From Alphaproteobacteria bacterium (lineage in GTDB: Bacteria; Pseudomonadota; Alphaproteobacteria; Rhodobacterales; Rhodobacteraceae): a stretch of DNA of 64,000 bases. The DNA lies in NCBI GenBank assembly GCA_030425925.1, contig JAUHZO010000001.1, positions 391,945 through 455,944 of the forward strand, given 5' to 3'. The translations under genes and the position numbers were made by a program. The notes beneath the pieces are model-generated. The model saw nothing but the letters and a program-made list of their open reading frames with translations, had not been told where the DNA came from and did no database searches. Of the stretch, positions 9,885 to 18,968 are shown piece by piece; the stretch's first letter is position 1; each line of letters opens with the position of its first letter.

Positions 9885-10835
9885 GTGGCCCGCGGCTTTG
9901 GCATGACGGGCGACCTGCATATCTCGCCCGCGGCGCGGGATGCCCTGCAGGATTGGCTGAAGGCCGCCCGGGCCCTGCAGGGCGTGTCGGACAACACCGT
10001 CGAGGCCTATCGCAGCGACGTGCGCGACTTCATCGGCTTTCTCACCTTCTATCATGGCGATCTGCAGGGCCTGGCCCCTCTGGCGCGGGTGACCACCACC
10101 GACATGCGCGCCTGGATGGCCGATCTGCGCCGGCGCGAGGTGTCGGCCCGCTCGATCGCGCGCAAGCTTTCGGCGGTCAAGAGCTTCTACCGCTGGCTGG
10201 CGCGGCGCGACGGGTATGAACCCACCGCCGTGCTGTCGGCCCGCGCACCGAAATTCCAGAAAAAGCTTCCCCGTCCGCTGTCCGAGGACGCCGCGCGCGA
10301 GGTGCTGGAACTGGCCGAACTGCAGACCGCCGCACCCTGGACCGGCGCGCGCGACACCGCGGTGCTGACGCTGTTGTACGGCTGCGGGCTGCGCAGTTTC
10401 GAGGCGCTGGGGTTGACCGGCGGCGACTCGCCGCTGGGCGAGGCGCTGCGCATCCGCGGCAAGGGCGGCAAGGAACGCATCGTGCCCGTTCTGCCAGCGG
10501 CACGCGCCGCGGTGGCGCGCTATGTCGATCTGTGCCCGTTCGATCTGCCGCCCGACGGGCCGCTGTTCCTGGGGGTGCGCGGCGGCGCGCTGAACGCGCG
10601 CCACATCCGCAAGGTGACAGAACGGGTGCGCCTGCAGCTTGGCCTGCCGGCCAGCGCCACGCCGCACGCGCTGCGCCACAGCTTTGCCACGCATCTTCTG
10701 GCCGCAGGCGGCGATCTGCGGGCGATCCAGGAATTGCTGGGCCATGCCTCGCTCTCGACCACCCAGGCCTACACGGCTGTGGACGAGGTCCACCTGATGC
10801 GGGTCTACGAGGCGACGCACCCCAAGGCGGGGTGA
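9885..10835 (+). CDS. xerC: Tyrosine recombinase XerC
   Basis: Site-specific recombinase that works with XerD at dif to resolve chromosome dimers. The 316-residue protein has the N-terminal SAM-like core-binding domain and catalytic residues Arg170 (GCGLRS), Lys193 (GKGGKER), His261 and Arg264 (HALRHSF), His287 (LLGHASL) and nucleophile Tyr296 (TTQAYT). All catalytic positions are present. The annotated start is a GTG seven bases after the DUF484 stop, suggesting translational coupling. An ATG at 9903 would give a six-residue-shorter protein. Confidence 0.95.
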   Translation: MARGFGMTGDLHISPAARDALQDWLKAARALQGVSDNTVEAYRSDVRDFIGFLTFYHGDLQGLAPLARVTTTDMRAWMADLRRREVSARSIARKLSAVKSFYRWLARRDGYEPTAVLSARAPKFQKKLPRPLSEDAAREVLELAELQTAAPWTGARDTAVLTLLYGCGLRSFEALGLTGGDSPLGEALRIRGKGGKERIVPVLPAARAAVARYVDLCPFDLPPDGPLFLGVRGGALNARHIRKVTERVRLQLGLPASATPHALRHSFATHLLAAGGDLRAIQELLGHASLSTTQAYTAVDEVHLMRVYEATHPKAG

Positions 10836-10900
10836 TTTCGGCCCTTCCCCGCACCGGCCAGACTGATAGGTTTGCCGCAGACGTTCAGGGAGGAACAATA

Positions 10901-11506
10901 ATGAAACTGCTCAAGGCCGGGCCGTCGCCCTTTGTGCGCAAGGTGTTGGTCACCCTGCACGAAACCGGTCAGTTCGACGAGATCGAGATGGTGGATGTCA
11001 CCGCCTCGCCGCTGGCGCCCGATCCGGCGCTGGTCGCCGCGAACCCGGTGGGCAAGATCCCCGCGCTGATCCGCAACGACGGCCCGGCGCTGTATGACAG
11101 CCGCGTGATCTGCCGCTTTCTCGACGCCCGCGCCGAGGCCGGGCTGTATGCCACGCCGCAGCCCTGGGACACGCTGACGCTGGAGGCGACGGGCGACGGG
11201 ATCATGGAAGCGGCGGTGCTGATGATCTACGAGATGCGCTTTCGCCCCGAAGACCGCCAGCACGCCCCCTGGGTCGAGGGCCAGTGGGCCAAGGTTGCCC
11301 GCGCGCTGGACGCGCTGGAAACCCGCTGGATGAGCCACCTGCACGGCCGTCTGGACATGGGCCAGATCGCCATCGGCTGCGCGCTGGGCTATCTCGATTT
11401 CCGCCACGCCCCGCGCGACTGGCGCGTGGGCCGCGATTCGCTGGCGGCCTGGTACGGCAAGTTCGCCGAACGCCCGGCGATGCAGGCGACCGAACCGCAG
11501 GGCTGA
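10901..11506 (+). CDS. Glutathione S-transferase family protein
   Basis: A 201-residue cytosolic GST. The thioredoxin-like N-domain contains SPFVRKV, the cis-Pro segment NPVGKIPAL and the glutathione gamma-glutamyl contact DSRVICRFLD. The helical C-domain includes GQIAIGCALGYLDFRHAPRDW. A good Shine-Dalgarno (CAGGGAGGAA) precedes the ATG. The substrate is unknown. It is followed closely by a convergent outer-membrane protein gene. Confidence 0.93.
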   Translation: MKLLKAGPSPFVRKVLVTLHETGQFDEIEMVDVTASPLAPDPALVAANPVGKIPALIRNDGPALYDSRVICRFLDARAEAGLYATPQPWDTLTLEATGDGIMEAAVLMIYEMRFRPEDRQHAPWVEGQWAKVARALDALETRWMSHLHGRLDMGQIAIGCALGYLDFRHAPRDWRVGRDSLAAWYGKFAERPAMQATEPQG

Positions 11507-11540
11507 GCCGGGCGAAACCGGCCCCGCCCGACGCGGTGGA

Positions 11541-12194
11541 TCAGAATTTCAGCGACAGACCGACATTCAGGGCGTTTGTCTTGATGTCGGTCTTGAAGGT
11601 CCCGCCATCGTCGAATTCGCCTTCGTTGGCGGAATAGGTGAACTGGTACTCGCCGAACACCGACAGCCGGTCGTTGATCGGGTAGCTGGCCCCGGCCCCC
11701 AGCCGCAGCGCGGGCCCGGTGATCTGAAATCCGTAAGTGTCTGATCCGCTGGCATGTTCGGCATCCACATGCGGAAAGGCAAAGCCCAGGCCGCCCAGCG
11801 CGTAAGGCGTCAGCGACCCCCATTGCTCGGGCCAGCGGCGCGCGACATTGGCCGTCAGCACGTTGTGCCCGTCCGACAATTCCAGGCGCGAAAAGCCCAG
11901 CGCCGCCTTCTCGGCATCACCGGCATAGGCCTTGGTATGGGTGTATTCCACCCCGAACCCCCAGTTGCTGTCGCGCCACCAGGTGGCGCGCGCACCGTAA
12001 TAGGGCGGCATTTCAAAGGACTTGCCTTCCCAGCTCATCAGCTGGTCATAGCTGCCGCCGCCATTGGGCAGCTCGCCGGACATGCGGCTGTGCGGCAGGG
12101 TCTGCCAGCCGGTATAGACCGAAAGCTCCATCTCGGCCGCCGCGGGAACGGCCAGGCCGCAGGTCAGGCAGGCAGCGATAATCGCAAAGCGCAT
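11541..12194 (-). CDS. Outer-membrane beta-barrel protein
   Basis: A 217-residue protein with a signal peptide ([20 protein letters not shown]) and a mature region of alternating hydrophobic/polar strands, many aromatic residues at strand ends ([42 protein letters not shown]) and a terminal Phe (NVGLSLKF), the usual BAM signal. The general pattern resembles an eight-strand OmpA/lipid-A-modifying barrel. A lipid A oxidase-type enzyme is possible but not established. Confidence 0.8.
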   Translation of the reverse strand: MRFAIIAACLTCGLAVPAAAEMELSVYTGWQTLPHSRMSGELPNGGGSYDQLMSWEGKSFEMPPYYGARATWWRDSNWGFGVEYTHTKAYAGDAEKAALGFSRLELSDGHNVLTANVARRWPEQWGSLTPYALGGLGFAFPHVDAEHASGSDTYGFQITGPALRLGAGASYPINDRLSVFGEYQFTYSANEGEFDDGGTFKTDIKTNALNVGLSLKF

Positions 12195-12405
12195 GGTCCG
12201 GCTCCGAACACGGTTTCATGCCCAAGATAGGGGGGCGGACAGGGCAGTTTCAACCGCGACACATGCGCGCTTGTGGCATTGCGTCCTTTTTGCACGCTGG
12301 ACGCCCCATACCTGCCCCGCTAAATACCCGTGCGGAAAGGCCCCGGCATGTCCGGGGTTCTGACATTGCTGGCCGCATTCGGCCCGAAACAAGGGAGTAC
12401 ACCTC

Positions 12406-12999
12406 GTGTCACACGCAGACGATCACGAAGGCACCCGGAGGGATTTCCTCTATTACGCGACCGCCGGGGCCGGTGCCGTAGCGACCGGTGCCGCCGTCTG
12501 GCCGCTGGTCAACCAGATGAACCCGTCCGCCGACGTGCGCGCGCTGTCGACGATCCGCGTCGACGTGTCGGGCGTCGAACCGGGCACGCAGCTGACGGTG
12601 AAGTGGCTGGGCAAGCCGGTCTTCATCCGCCACCGCACCGGGGCCGAAATCCAGGACGCCATGGAACAGGATGTCGCGTTTGCCGAAGGCCAGTCGGTGA
12701 TCGACCCGCTGGCGCGCAACGAGAACCTGCCCGACGAAAACGCTCCGGCCAGCGATGCCAACCGCTGCATGCCCTCGCCCGAAGGCGAGGCACCGCAGGC
12801 CTGGATCGTGCAGATGGGCGTCTGCACCCATCTGGGCTGCGTGCCGCTGGGCAATGCCGGCGACTTCGGTGGCTGGTTCTGCCCCTGCCACGGATCGCAC
12901 TACGATCTGTCGGGCCGCATCCGCAAGGGTCCCGCCCCCGAAAACCTGCCCGTCCCGCCGGCCCAATGGGTCGATGACGCAACCATCCTGCTGGGCTGA
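12406..12999 (+). CDS. petA: Ubiquinol-cytochrome c reductase iron-sulfur subunit (Rieske)
   Basis: Rieske [2Fe-2S] subunit of cytochrome bc1, which takes one electron from ubiquinol at the Qo site and passes it to cytochrome c1. It is 197 residues long. A twin-arginine stretch ([12 protein letters not shown]) and a hydrophobic anchor at about 15-35 precede the soluble domain. Cluster ligands lie in CTHLGC (140-145) and CPCHGSH (159-165). The start is GTG with AAGGGAG upstream. It is the first gene of the petABC operon, 11 bases before petB. Confidence 0.97.
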   Translation: MSHADDHEGTRRDFLYYATAGAGAVATGAAVWPLVNQMNPSADVRALSTIRVDVSGVEPGTQLTVKWLGKPVFIRHRTGAEIQDAMEQDVAFAEGQSVIDPLARNENLPDENAPASDANRCMPSPEGEAPQAWIVQMGVCTHLGCVPLGNAGDFGGWFCPCHGSHYDLSGRIRKGPAPENLPVPPAQWVDDATILLG

Positions 13000-13010
13000 G
13001 GAGCTGTAAA

Positions 13011-14354
13011 ATGGCTGGAATTCCGCACGACCATTACGAGCCCAGGACCGGCGCCGAAAAGTGGCTGCATTCGCGGCTGCCGATCGTCGGCCTGCTGTAC
13101 GACACCATCATGATCCCCACGCCCAAGAACCTGAACTGGATGTGGATCTGGGGGATTGTCCTGACCTTCTGCCTGGCGCTGCAGATCATCACCGGCATCG
13201 TGCTGGTGATGCATTACACGCCGCATGTCGACATGGCCTTTGCCTCGATCGAGCACATCATGCGCAACGTGAACGGCGGGCACTTCATCCGCTACCTGCA
13301 CATGAACGGTGCCTCGCTGTTCTTTGTCGCCGTCTACGCGCATATCTTCCGCGGCCTCTATTACGGCTCCTACAAGGCCCCGCGCGAGATCACGTGGATC
13401 ATCGGCATGCTGATCTACCTGTGCATGATGGGCACCGCCTTCATGGGCTACGTGCTGCCCTGGGGTCAGATGTCGTTCTGGGGCGCCACCGTGATCACCG
13501 GCCTGTTCGGCGCGATCCCGTTCATCGGCGAACCGATCCAGACCTGGCTGCTGGGCGGGCCGGCCGTGGACAATGCCACGCTGAACCGCTTCTTCTCGCT
13601 GCACTACCTGCTGCCCTTCGTGATCGCAGGGCTTGTGGCGGTGCACATCTGGGCCTTCCACACCACCGGCAACAACAACCCCACCGGGGTCGAGGTGCGC
13701 CGCGGGTCCAAGGCCGAGGCGGAAAAGGACACGGTTCCGTTCTGGCCCTACTACGTCATCAAGGATCTGTTCGCGCTGGCGGTCATCCTGGCGGTGTTCT
13801 TCGCCATCGTCGGCTACATGCCGAACTACCTGGGCCACCCGGACAACTATATCGAGGCGAACCCGCTGGTGACGCCCGCGCATATCGTGCCGGAATGGTA
13901 CTTCCTGCCGTTCTACGCGATCCTGCGCGCCTTCACCGCCGATGTCTGGCTGGTGCAACTGGCAAGCCTTGTGACCGGCGGCATCATCGACGCCAAGTTC
14001 TTTGGCGTGCTGGCGATGTTCGGCGCGATCGTGGTGCTGGCGCTGGCCCCCTGGCTGGATACCTCCTCGGTGCGCTCGGGCCGCTATCGCCCGATGCTCA
14101 AGTGGTGGTTCTGGCTTCTGGTCATCGACTTCTTCGCGCTGATGTGGCTTGGGGCCATGCCGGCCGAGGAACCCTATGCCAGCTTCTCGCTGATCGCTTC
14201 GGCCTATTGGTTCGCCTACTTCCTGGTGATCCTGCCGCTTCTGGGCGTGATTGAAAAACCGCTGCCCCAGCCCGAGACGATCGAAGAAGACTTCAACGCC
14301 CATTACGGCAAGTCGTCCGAGGCCGGCAGCACAGCCGCCACCCCGGCCGAATGA
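13011..14354 (+). CDS. petB: Cytochrome b of the bc1 complex
   Basis: A 447-residue membrane subunit carrying hemes bL and bH and the two quinone sites. Heme ligands are at H97/H111 and H198/H212, the same numbering as in Rhodobacter capsulatus, and the Qo-site PEWY motif is at 294-297. Eight membrane helices are expected. The stop overlaps the first in-frame ATG of petC by four bases (ATGA), so the two are translationally linked. Confidence 0.98.
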   Translation: MAGIPHDHYEPRTGAEKWLHSRLPIVGLLYDTIMIPTPKNLNWMWIWGIVLTFCLALQIITGIVLVMHYTPHVDMAFASIEHIMRNVNGGHFIRYLHMNGASLFFVAVYAHIFRGLYYGSYKAPREITWIIGMLIYLCMMGTAFMGYVLPWGQMSFWGATVITGLFGAIPFIGEPIQTWLLGGPAVDNATLNRFFSLHYLLPFVIAGLVAVHIWAFHTTGNNNPTGVEVRRGSKAEAEKDTVPFWPYYVIKDLFALAVILAVFFAIVGYMPNYLGHPDNYIEANPLVTPAHIVPEWYFLPFYAILRAFTADVWLVQLASLVTGGIIDAKFFGVLAMFGAIVVLALAPWLDTSSVRSGRYRPMLKWWFWLLVIDFFALMWLGAMPAEEPYASFSLIASAYWFAYFLVILPLLGVIEKPLPQPETIEEDFNAHYGKSSEAGSTAATPAE

Positions 14355-14371
14355 CGAAAGGACCGATGAGA

Positions 14372-15166
14372 ATGTTCAGAAATTGCACCCTCTCGGCCCT
14401 GACGGCCCTGATGCTGGGAACCGGCGGCGCCTTTGCCGCCGGGGGCGAAGCTCATGTGGAGAACTTCAGCTTCTCCTTCGAAGGCCCGTTCGGCACCTAT
14501 GACCAGATGCAACTGCAGCGCGGCCTGCAGGTCTATACCGAGGTCTGTTCTGCGTGCCACGGTCTGAAATACGTACCCCTGCGCGATCTCGAGGCGCTGG
14601 GTTACACCGAGGAAGAGGTGATCGCCTACTCCGCGTTCTACGAGGTCTTTGACCCCGAGCTTCTGGATGGCGAAGGCGATTTCCGTCCGCGCAAGCCCAC
14701 CGACCATTTCCCGACGGTCACCTCGGCCGGCGCGCCGGACCTGTCGCTGATGGCCAAGGCCCGCGCCGGGTTCCACGGGCCGTACGGTCTGGGCCTGAAC
14801 CAGTTGTTCAAGGGCATGGGCGGTGCGGAATACATCGCGTCGCTGCTGACCGGCTATACCGGCGAGGAAAAGTTCGAAGCCGGCACGGTGCTCTATGAAA
14901 ACACCGCCTTCCCGGGCGGCTGGATCTCGATGGCACCGCCGCTTTACGGCGAGGACGTGGAATATGCCGACGGCCATTCCAACGACCTGCACCACATCGC
15001 CGAAGACGTGTCGGCCTTCCTGATGTGGACGGCCGAGCCCAAGATGATGGCGCGCAAGCAGGCCGGCTTTGCCGGCGTGCTGTTCCTGACGGTGTTGTCG
15101 GTGCTGCTGTACCTGACCAACAAGCGCATCTGGGCCCCGATCAAGCGCGGTGCCAAGGAAAGCTGA
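14372..15166 (+). CDS. petC: Cytochrome c1 of the bc1 complex
   Basis: Membrane-anchored c-type cytochrome that passes electrons from the Rieske protein to soluble cytochrome c. A signal peptide (cleaved near GGAFA) is followed by a heme-binding CSACH (59-63), MAKARAGF, a methionine ligand region (WISMAPPL), and a single C-terminal helix ending [13 protein letters not shown]. The start at 14372 sits nine bases after AAAGGA. In-frame ATGs at 14351 and 14366 are alternatives, the former overlapping petB. Compared with R. capsulatus c1, the loop regions are shorter. Confidence 0.96.
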   Translation: MFRNCTLSALTALMLGTGGAFAAGGEAHVENFSFSFEGPFGTYDQMQLQRGLQVYTEVCSACHGLKYVPLRDLEALGYTEEEVIAYSAFYEVFDPELLDGEGDFRPRKPTDHFPTVTSAGAPDLSLMAKARAGFHGPYGLGLNQLFKGMGGAEYIASLLTGYTGEEKFEAGTVLYENTAFPGGWISMAPPLYGEDVEYADGHSNDLHHIAEDVSAFLMWTAEPKMMARKQAGFAGVLFLTVLSVLLYLTNKRIWAPIKRGAKES

Positions 15167-15186
15167 TCGCGCAACAGACCACGGTC

Positions 15187-15216
15187 AAAGCCCCGCCAAC
15201 CGGCGGGGCTTTTTCG
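15187..15216 (+). terminator. Rho-independent terminator of petABC
   Basis: Stem AAGCCCCGCC / GGCGGGGCTT with an AACC loop, followed by TTTTT, starting about 20 bases after the petC stop. Confidence 0.93.
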
Positions 15217-15252
15217 TTCTGGCGCGCCCGTTCGTCCCCCGTTCCCCACATC

Positions 15253-15273
15253 GTCCCGGACTTGCTCCGGGAC
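15253..15273. repeat. Dispersed palindrome (family B)
   Basis: GTCCCGGA-CTTGC-TCCGGGAC, a perfect 8-bp inverted repeat. A close relative lies at 20086-20106, and both are followed by CTC. It occupies the convergent space between petC and thiQ. Confidence 0.65.
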
Positions 15274-15310
15274 CTCCCCGTGCCGGGGACGGAAGGGCGG
15301 TGCAGGGCTG

Positions 15311-16012
15311 TCAGGCGTCTCCCGCATAGCGCCGGAACGCCGCGGGCGGATCGGCAAAGAAGGCCCGGGTGGCGCGCGGCGGATGGGTCTGCCCGTCCGC
15401 CACCAGCATCACATCCGTGGCAAAGGCCCGCGCGTCCTCGGGCGCATGCGTCACCAGCAGCACCAGCGCGTCCAGCTCTGCCGCCACCTCTGCCACCAAC
15501 GCCAGCATCTCGGCCTTGAGTGCAGGGCCCAGCGCGCCGAAGGGTTCGTCCAGCGCCAGCACCGGACGGGCCTGCAACAGCACCCGCGCCAGCGCCGCCC
15601 GCGCCTGCTGCCCGCCAGAAAGGCTGCCGGGCTTGCGCCCGCCCAGCCCCTCCAGCCCCACCCGCGCCAGCGCCTGCGCGCGCGCCTGCTGCTGCGGTGC
15701 GCTCAGCCGCCCGCCATCGGGCCGCAGCGCCAGGGCCAGGTTCCGGTCAACGCTCAGATGGGGAAACAGGTTCTGGTCCTGGAACAGCATCGCCACGGGC
15801 CGGTCTTGCGGCGGGTGCCGCGTCAGGTCGGCCTCGTCCCAAAGAACACGGCCCGCGGCCACCGGCTGAAACCCCGCCACCACGTCCAGAAGCGTGGACT
15901 TGCCCGCCCCCGACGCGCCCAGTACCGCCACGCGCTGTCCGCGCCGCAGCTGCATGTCTGCGCCCAGGGAAAACCCGTCGCGCGTGACCCGGACCCGGTC
16001 AAGCTCCAACAT
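15311..16012 (-). CDS. thiQ: Thiamine ABC transporter ATP-binding protein
   Basis: A 233-residue ATPase of the thiamine/TPP importer. Walker A GASGAGKS begins at 32, the Q-loop lies in LFQDQNLFPHLSV, the signature is LSGGQ (131-135), and Walker B LALDEP (152-157) is followed by the switch His in LVTHAPED. The start is the ATG giving MLELDRV, overlapping the 3' end of thiP by 14 bases. It is the last gene of the thiBPQ operon under the TPP riboswitch. Confidence 0.93.
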   Translation of the reverse strand: MLELDRVRVTRDGFSLGADMQLRRGQRVAVLGASGAGKSTLLDVVAGFQPVAAGRVLWDEADLTRHPPQDRPVAMLFQDQNLFPHLSVDRNLALALRPDGGRLSAPQQQARAQALARVGLEGLGGRKPGSLSGGQQARAALARVLLQARPVLALDEPFGALGPALKAEMLALVAEVAAELDALVLLVTHAPEDARAFATDVMLVADGQTHPPRATRAFFADPPAAFRRYAGDA

Positions 16013-17504
16013 CCACGCGCCCTCCCCTGTCGCAGAGCCAGAAGAGCCCAAGGCTCAGCGCCATCAGCAACAGCGCGGCACCTGCCGCCGCTTCCATCTG
16101 GTAGGATCCCATCAACCGGTAGACCTGCAAAGGCAACGTGGCGCGGTCGGGATCGGCGAACAGCGCGATCACGCCCAGGTCCCCCATCGCCAGCGCCGCG
16201 GTCAGACCGGCGGCAAACCCCAACGGCCGGCGCAGGCGCGGCAGGAAGACATTCAGCAGCCAGGCCCGCCCGGTCAGGCCATAGGTGGCCCGGAGGCGTC
16301 CGAAATCCTGCCGGATCGTCTGCGCCTCGGGGGTCAGGATGCGCAAGACAAAGGGCAGCGCCATCAGCGCGTTGACAAAACCGGTGACGGGCAGCGCCCA
16401 GGCAAAGGGGTTCACGAAGGGCCTCAGCATCAGGAACAATCCCGTTCCCAGCACCAGAGGCGACAGCGCGATCGCCGCCAGCCCCGCCCAGGCCCCACGC
16501 GGGGTGGAGAGCGGCAGTGCCCAGGCCAGGCACAGAAGCGTGGAGCCCAGCGCCACCAGCAGCGAATGCCCCGCCGCCCGCCAGGTGTCAGCCCCGATCG
16601 ACATCAGGCCGGGCAGGCCGCGCGCCACCACCATGCCCAATGGCAGCATCAGGAACAGCGCGGCCAGCGCGATCCAGAGCGTGTCGAGCCGCGCAGGCGG
16701 TTCGTGGCGGGGCGTTGTGCGGTCAAGCCCCGCGCCAAAGCCAGCGCCCCGCGACAGCCACAGCGCCAGCGCTCCGGCCCCCAGCGCCAGCGACAGTTGC
16801 ACCAGCCCCAGCGCCGCCGCGCGGCCCAGGTCGAAATCGAAGCGCATCGCCTGGTAGATCGCCAGTTCCACCGTCGTCGCCCTCGGCCCGCCGCCCAGGG
16901 TCAGCGCGACGGCGAAGCTGGACAGGCAGATCACGAAGATCACCGCGAAGGCCCCCGGCAGGACGGCGCGGATCACCGGCGCGTCCAGCACCCGGAACCG
17001 CGCCCGGGCGCTCAGGCGCAGGGTGGCGGCCAACCGGTAGCGCTCGGCCGGAACGGCAAGCCAGCCCTGCAGCAGCATGCGCACCGCCAGCGGCAGGTTG
17101 AAGAACACATGCGCCAGCACCACGCCGTGCAGACCGTAGATGTCCAGACGCGGCCCTCCCAGAGCCAGCGACACGCGGCTCAACACGCCGTTCTGGCCGA
17201 ACACCGCCAGAAGCCCGAGGATGGCGACGATCACCGGCAGGATGAACGGCGCGCCCATCAAGGCCACCAGCGCACCGCGCCCGGCAAAGCGTCGCCGCGC
17301 CAGCGCGCGGGCCACCGGCACCGCCAGCAGACAGCTGGCCAGCGCCGACAGGAGCGCCTGCCACAGTGTGAAGCGCAACGCGGCGAGGTCAGCGGCCCGC
17401 AGCGCCGCCACCCCTTCGGCGCGCCAGATCACGGCCCCCAGCGGTGCCAGCACCGCGAGGGCCAGCACGCTGCCCGCGCCTAGCGCGAGAGCGCGCGCCG
17501 CCAT
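15999..17504 (-). CDS. thiP: Thiamine ABC transporter permease
   Basis: A 501-residue inner-membrane protein made of two fused permease halves, as in ThiP and other FbpB-type permeases, with about 12 hydrophobic segments. Two EAA-like loops appear: AERYRLAATLRLSARARFRVLDAPV in the first half (partial) and a counterpart near LRATYGLTGRAWLLN in the second. It overlaps thiB by 25 bases and thiQ by 14, indicating tight translational coupling. Confidence 0.92.
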   Translation of the reverse strand: MAARALALGAGSVLALAVLAPLGAVIWRAEGVAALRAADLAALRFTLWQALLSALASCLLAVPVARALARRRFAGRGALVALMGAPFILPVIVAILGLLAVFGQNGVLSRVSLALGGPRLDIYGLHGVVLAHVFFNLPLAVRMLLQGWLAVPAERYRLAATLRLSARARFRVLDAPVIRAVLPGAFAVIFVICLSSFAVALTLGGGPRATTVELAIYQAMRFDFDLGRAAALGLVQLSLALGAGALALWLSRGAGFGAGLDRTTPRHEPPARLDTLWIALAALFLMLPLGMVVARGLPGLMSIGADTWRAAGHSLLVALGSTLLCLAWALPLSTPRGAWAGLAAIALSPLVLGTGLFLMLRPFVNPFAWALPVTGFVNALMALPFVLRILTPEAQTIRQDFGRLRATYGLTGRAWLLNVFLPRLRRPLGFAAGLTAALAMGDLGVIALFADPDRATLPLQVYRLMGSYQMEAAAGAALLLMALSLGLFWLCDRGGRVDVGA

Positions 17505-18463
17505 GCCTCGATCGCCGGATCACGCAAGGCCGCGGCCTCGGCTTCGGAATAGAACAGAACCGTTTCGGGCAGGTCGAGCGCCTGGAAACCCTCGGGCCAG
17601 TCCTTTTGCGGCAAGGCGGCGGGGATGGACCAGTTTCCCGTTCCGATCATGCTCTGAAACGGTTCTGACAGGATGAAACTCAGGAATGCGTCTGCCAGGT
17701 CCGGCTGGTCGGTGCCCGCCAGCTTGGCGGCCAGTTCGACCATGAAGTAGTGGCCTTCGGGGAAGATCGCCGCCTTCTTGGTGTCGTCTCCTTCGGCGAT
17801 CAGGTGATAGGCGGGCGACGTCGTGTAGCTGAGCACCATGTCGGCCTCGCCATCGGTGAAAAGCCCGTAGGCCTCCGACCAGCCGCGCGTCACGGTCACG
17901 ATCTTGGGGGCCAGCTGTGCCCAGGCTGCCTCGGCCTCGTCGCCAAAGACCGCCTGCATCCAAAGCACCAGTGCCAGGCCCGAGACCGAGGAGCGCGGGT
18001 CCTGGATGATCAGCCGCAGATCGTCGGGCGCCTCCAGCAGGGCCGCAAAGCTGTCGGGGGCTTCCTGCAGCCGTTCCGTGTTGTAGACAAAGGCGGTGTG
18101 GCTGTAGTTGAACGGTACGAACACCTCGTCCGTCCAGTCGACCGGCAGTGTGAGCGCCGAGAGGTCCACATCATGCGGCGCGAACAGCCCCGAAGCACGC
18201 GCGCGTCGGGTCACATCGGTGTTCAGTCCGATGACCACATCGGCCTCGGTCCGCGCGCCTTCAAGCAGGACGCGGGGCAGCAGATCGCCGGGCTTGAACT
18301 GCAGATCGCAGGCGCAGTCGGCCTCGAACAGCGCTTCGATTTTTGGGCCAGGGCCCCATTCGGACACGAAATAGTCTGGCGCGTAGACAGTCAGGACAGG
18401 GGTCTGGGCCACGGCCTGGGTGGCCAGAAACAATCCCGCTGCAAGAGTGAAGGTCTTTTGCAT
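17480..18463 (-). CDS. thiB: Thiamine/TPP-binding periplasmic protein
   Basis: A 327-residue periplasmic binding protein that delivers thiamine or its phosphates to ThiPQ. The signal peptide (MQKTFTLAAGLFLATQAVAQ) is followed by a TbpA-type fold: LTVYAPDYFVSEWGPGP, the DCACDLQF cysteine pair, DVVIGLNTD, and FVPFNYSHTAFVYNT. The start is chosen by the signal peptide and the Shine-Dalgarno TTGGAGG. A TPP riboswitch occupies its leader, directly supporting the substrate assignment. Confidence 0.94.
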   Translation of the reverse strand: MQKTFTLAAGLFLATQAVAQTPVLTVYAPDYFVSEWGPGPKIEALFEADCACDLQFKPGDLLPRVLLEGARTEADVVIGLNTDVTRRARASGLFAPHDVDLSALTLPVDWTDEVFVPFNYSHTAFVYNTERLQEAPDSFAALLEAPDDLRLIIQDPRSSVSGLALVLWMQAVFGDEAEAAWAQLAPKIVTVTRGWSEAYGLFTDGEADMVLSYTTSPAYHLIAEGDDTKKAAIFPEGHYFMVELAAKLAGTDQPDLADAFLSFILSEPFQSMIGTGNWSIPAALPQKDWPEGFQALDLPETVLFYSEAEAAALRDPAIEAWRRALSR

Positions 18464-18521
18464 GACATCCTCCAATTTTGCGGCGAGAGGGCAAGATTGG
18501 AGTGCGCGTGCGCAGGTCCGC

Positions 18522-18615
18522 AACCTTCCCTCCGCCGGTGTTAACCGGTTCAGGTTCGACGGGTTCGTCCGGCTACGGAACATCTCAGACAGGTCATGCC
18601 CTGCCACCCCGAGGT
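18522..18615 (-). promoter_or_regulatory. TPP riboswitch (thi box) upstream of thiBPQ
   Basis: Read on the minus strand, the conserved THI elements appear in order: GGGGTGGCAGGG, then CTGAGAT, then ACCCGTCGAACCTGAACC, then GGTTAACACCGGCGGAGGGAA. When TPP binds, expression of the transporter should fall. About 60 bases separate the aptamer from the thiB start. No obvious T-tract terminator was seen, so control is probably at translation initiation (inference). Confidence 0.95.
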
Positions 18616-18622
18616 ACTCGGG

Positions 18623-18651
18623 ATACTAGCGCCGGTCCCGCGGAAGTTCAA
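18623..18651 (-). promoter_or_regulatory. Sigma70-like promoter of thiBPQ
   Basis: On the minus strand TTGAAC (18646-18651), a 17-base spacer, then TAGTAT (18623-18628). It is placed so that transcription would begin immediately before the TPP aptamer. Confidence 0.65.
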
Positions 18652-18678
18652 GAAATATCGTGCTTTTTTCGAGCGGGC

Positions 18679-18915
18679 GTGCTATACAAAACCTATACCA
18701 ACATCAGGAGAAAGGAGGCCCCGCTTGGGAGAACGCGGGTAATTGTCATATGTGTCGAACTGGTTGCGATCTGGGTCGTGTACTATCTGCTTGGCTATCT
18801 CACGGCGCTTGAGATGCCACTTTGGCTGACCTCGGTTGCTCTGATCGCGGTGGACCGTCTTCGGGATGCCATCAGCGCGCAGGCGCAACGCCGGCGGGAC
18901 GTGATGCGCGAATAG
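18679..18915 (+). CDS. Possible small membrane protein of unknown function
   Basis: A reading frame of about 78 residues encoding a hydrophobic helix ([21 protein letters not shown]), a second hydrophobic segment ([15 protein letters not shown]) and a basic tail ([11 protein letters not shown]). The coding character looks real, but the start is unclear. A strong AAGGAGG lies at about 18714-18720 with no canonical in-frame start at a proper distance after it. The annotated GTG at 18679 is only the first candidate in the frame. It is divergent from thiBPQ and 53 bases before aroC. Confidence 0.4.
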   Translation: MLYKTYTNIRRKEAPLGRTRVIVICVELVAIWVVYYLLGYLTALEMPLWLTSVALIAVDRLRDAISAQAQRRRDVMRE

Positions 18916-18968
18916 GGTTGGCTTCGCGCCACGCCGCGCGTATCCCCAAGCCAGATCAGGGGGATACC

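Noticed and set aside
15894..17483. A Gln/Arg-rich open frame of over 500 codons opposite thiP
   Set aside because: It is antisense to a certain membrane permease; the Q/R/H-rich content is the mirror of Leu/Ala codons.
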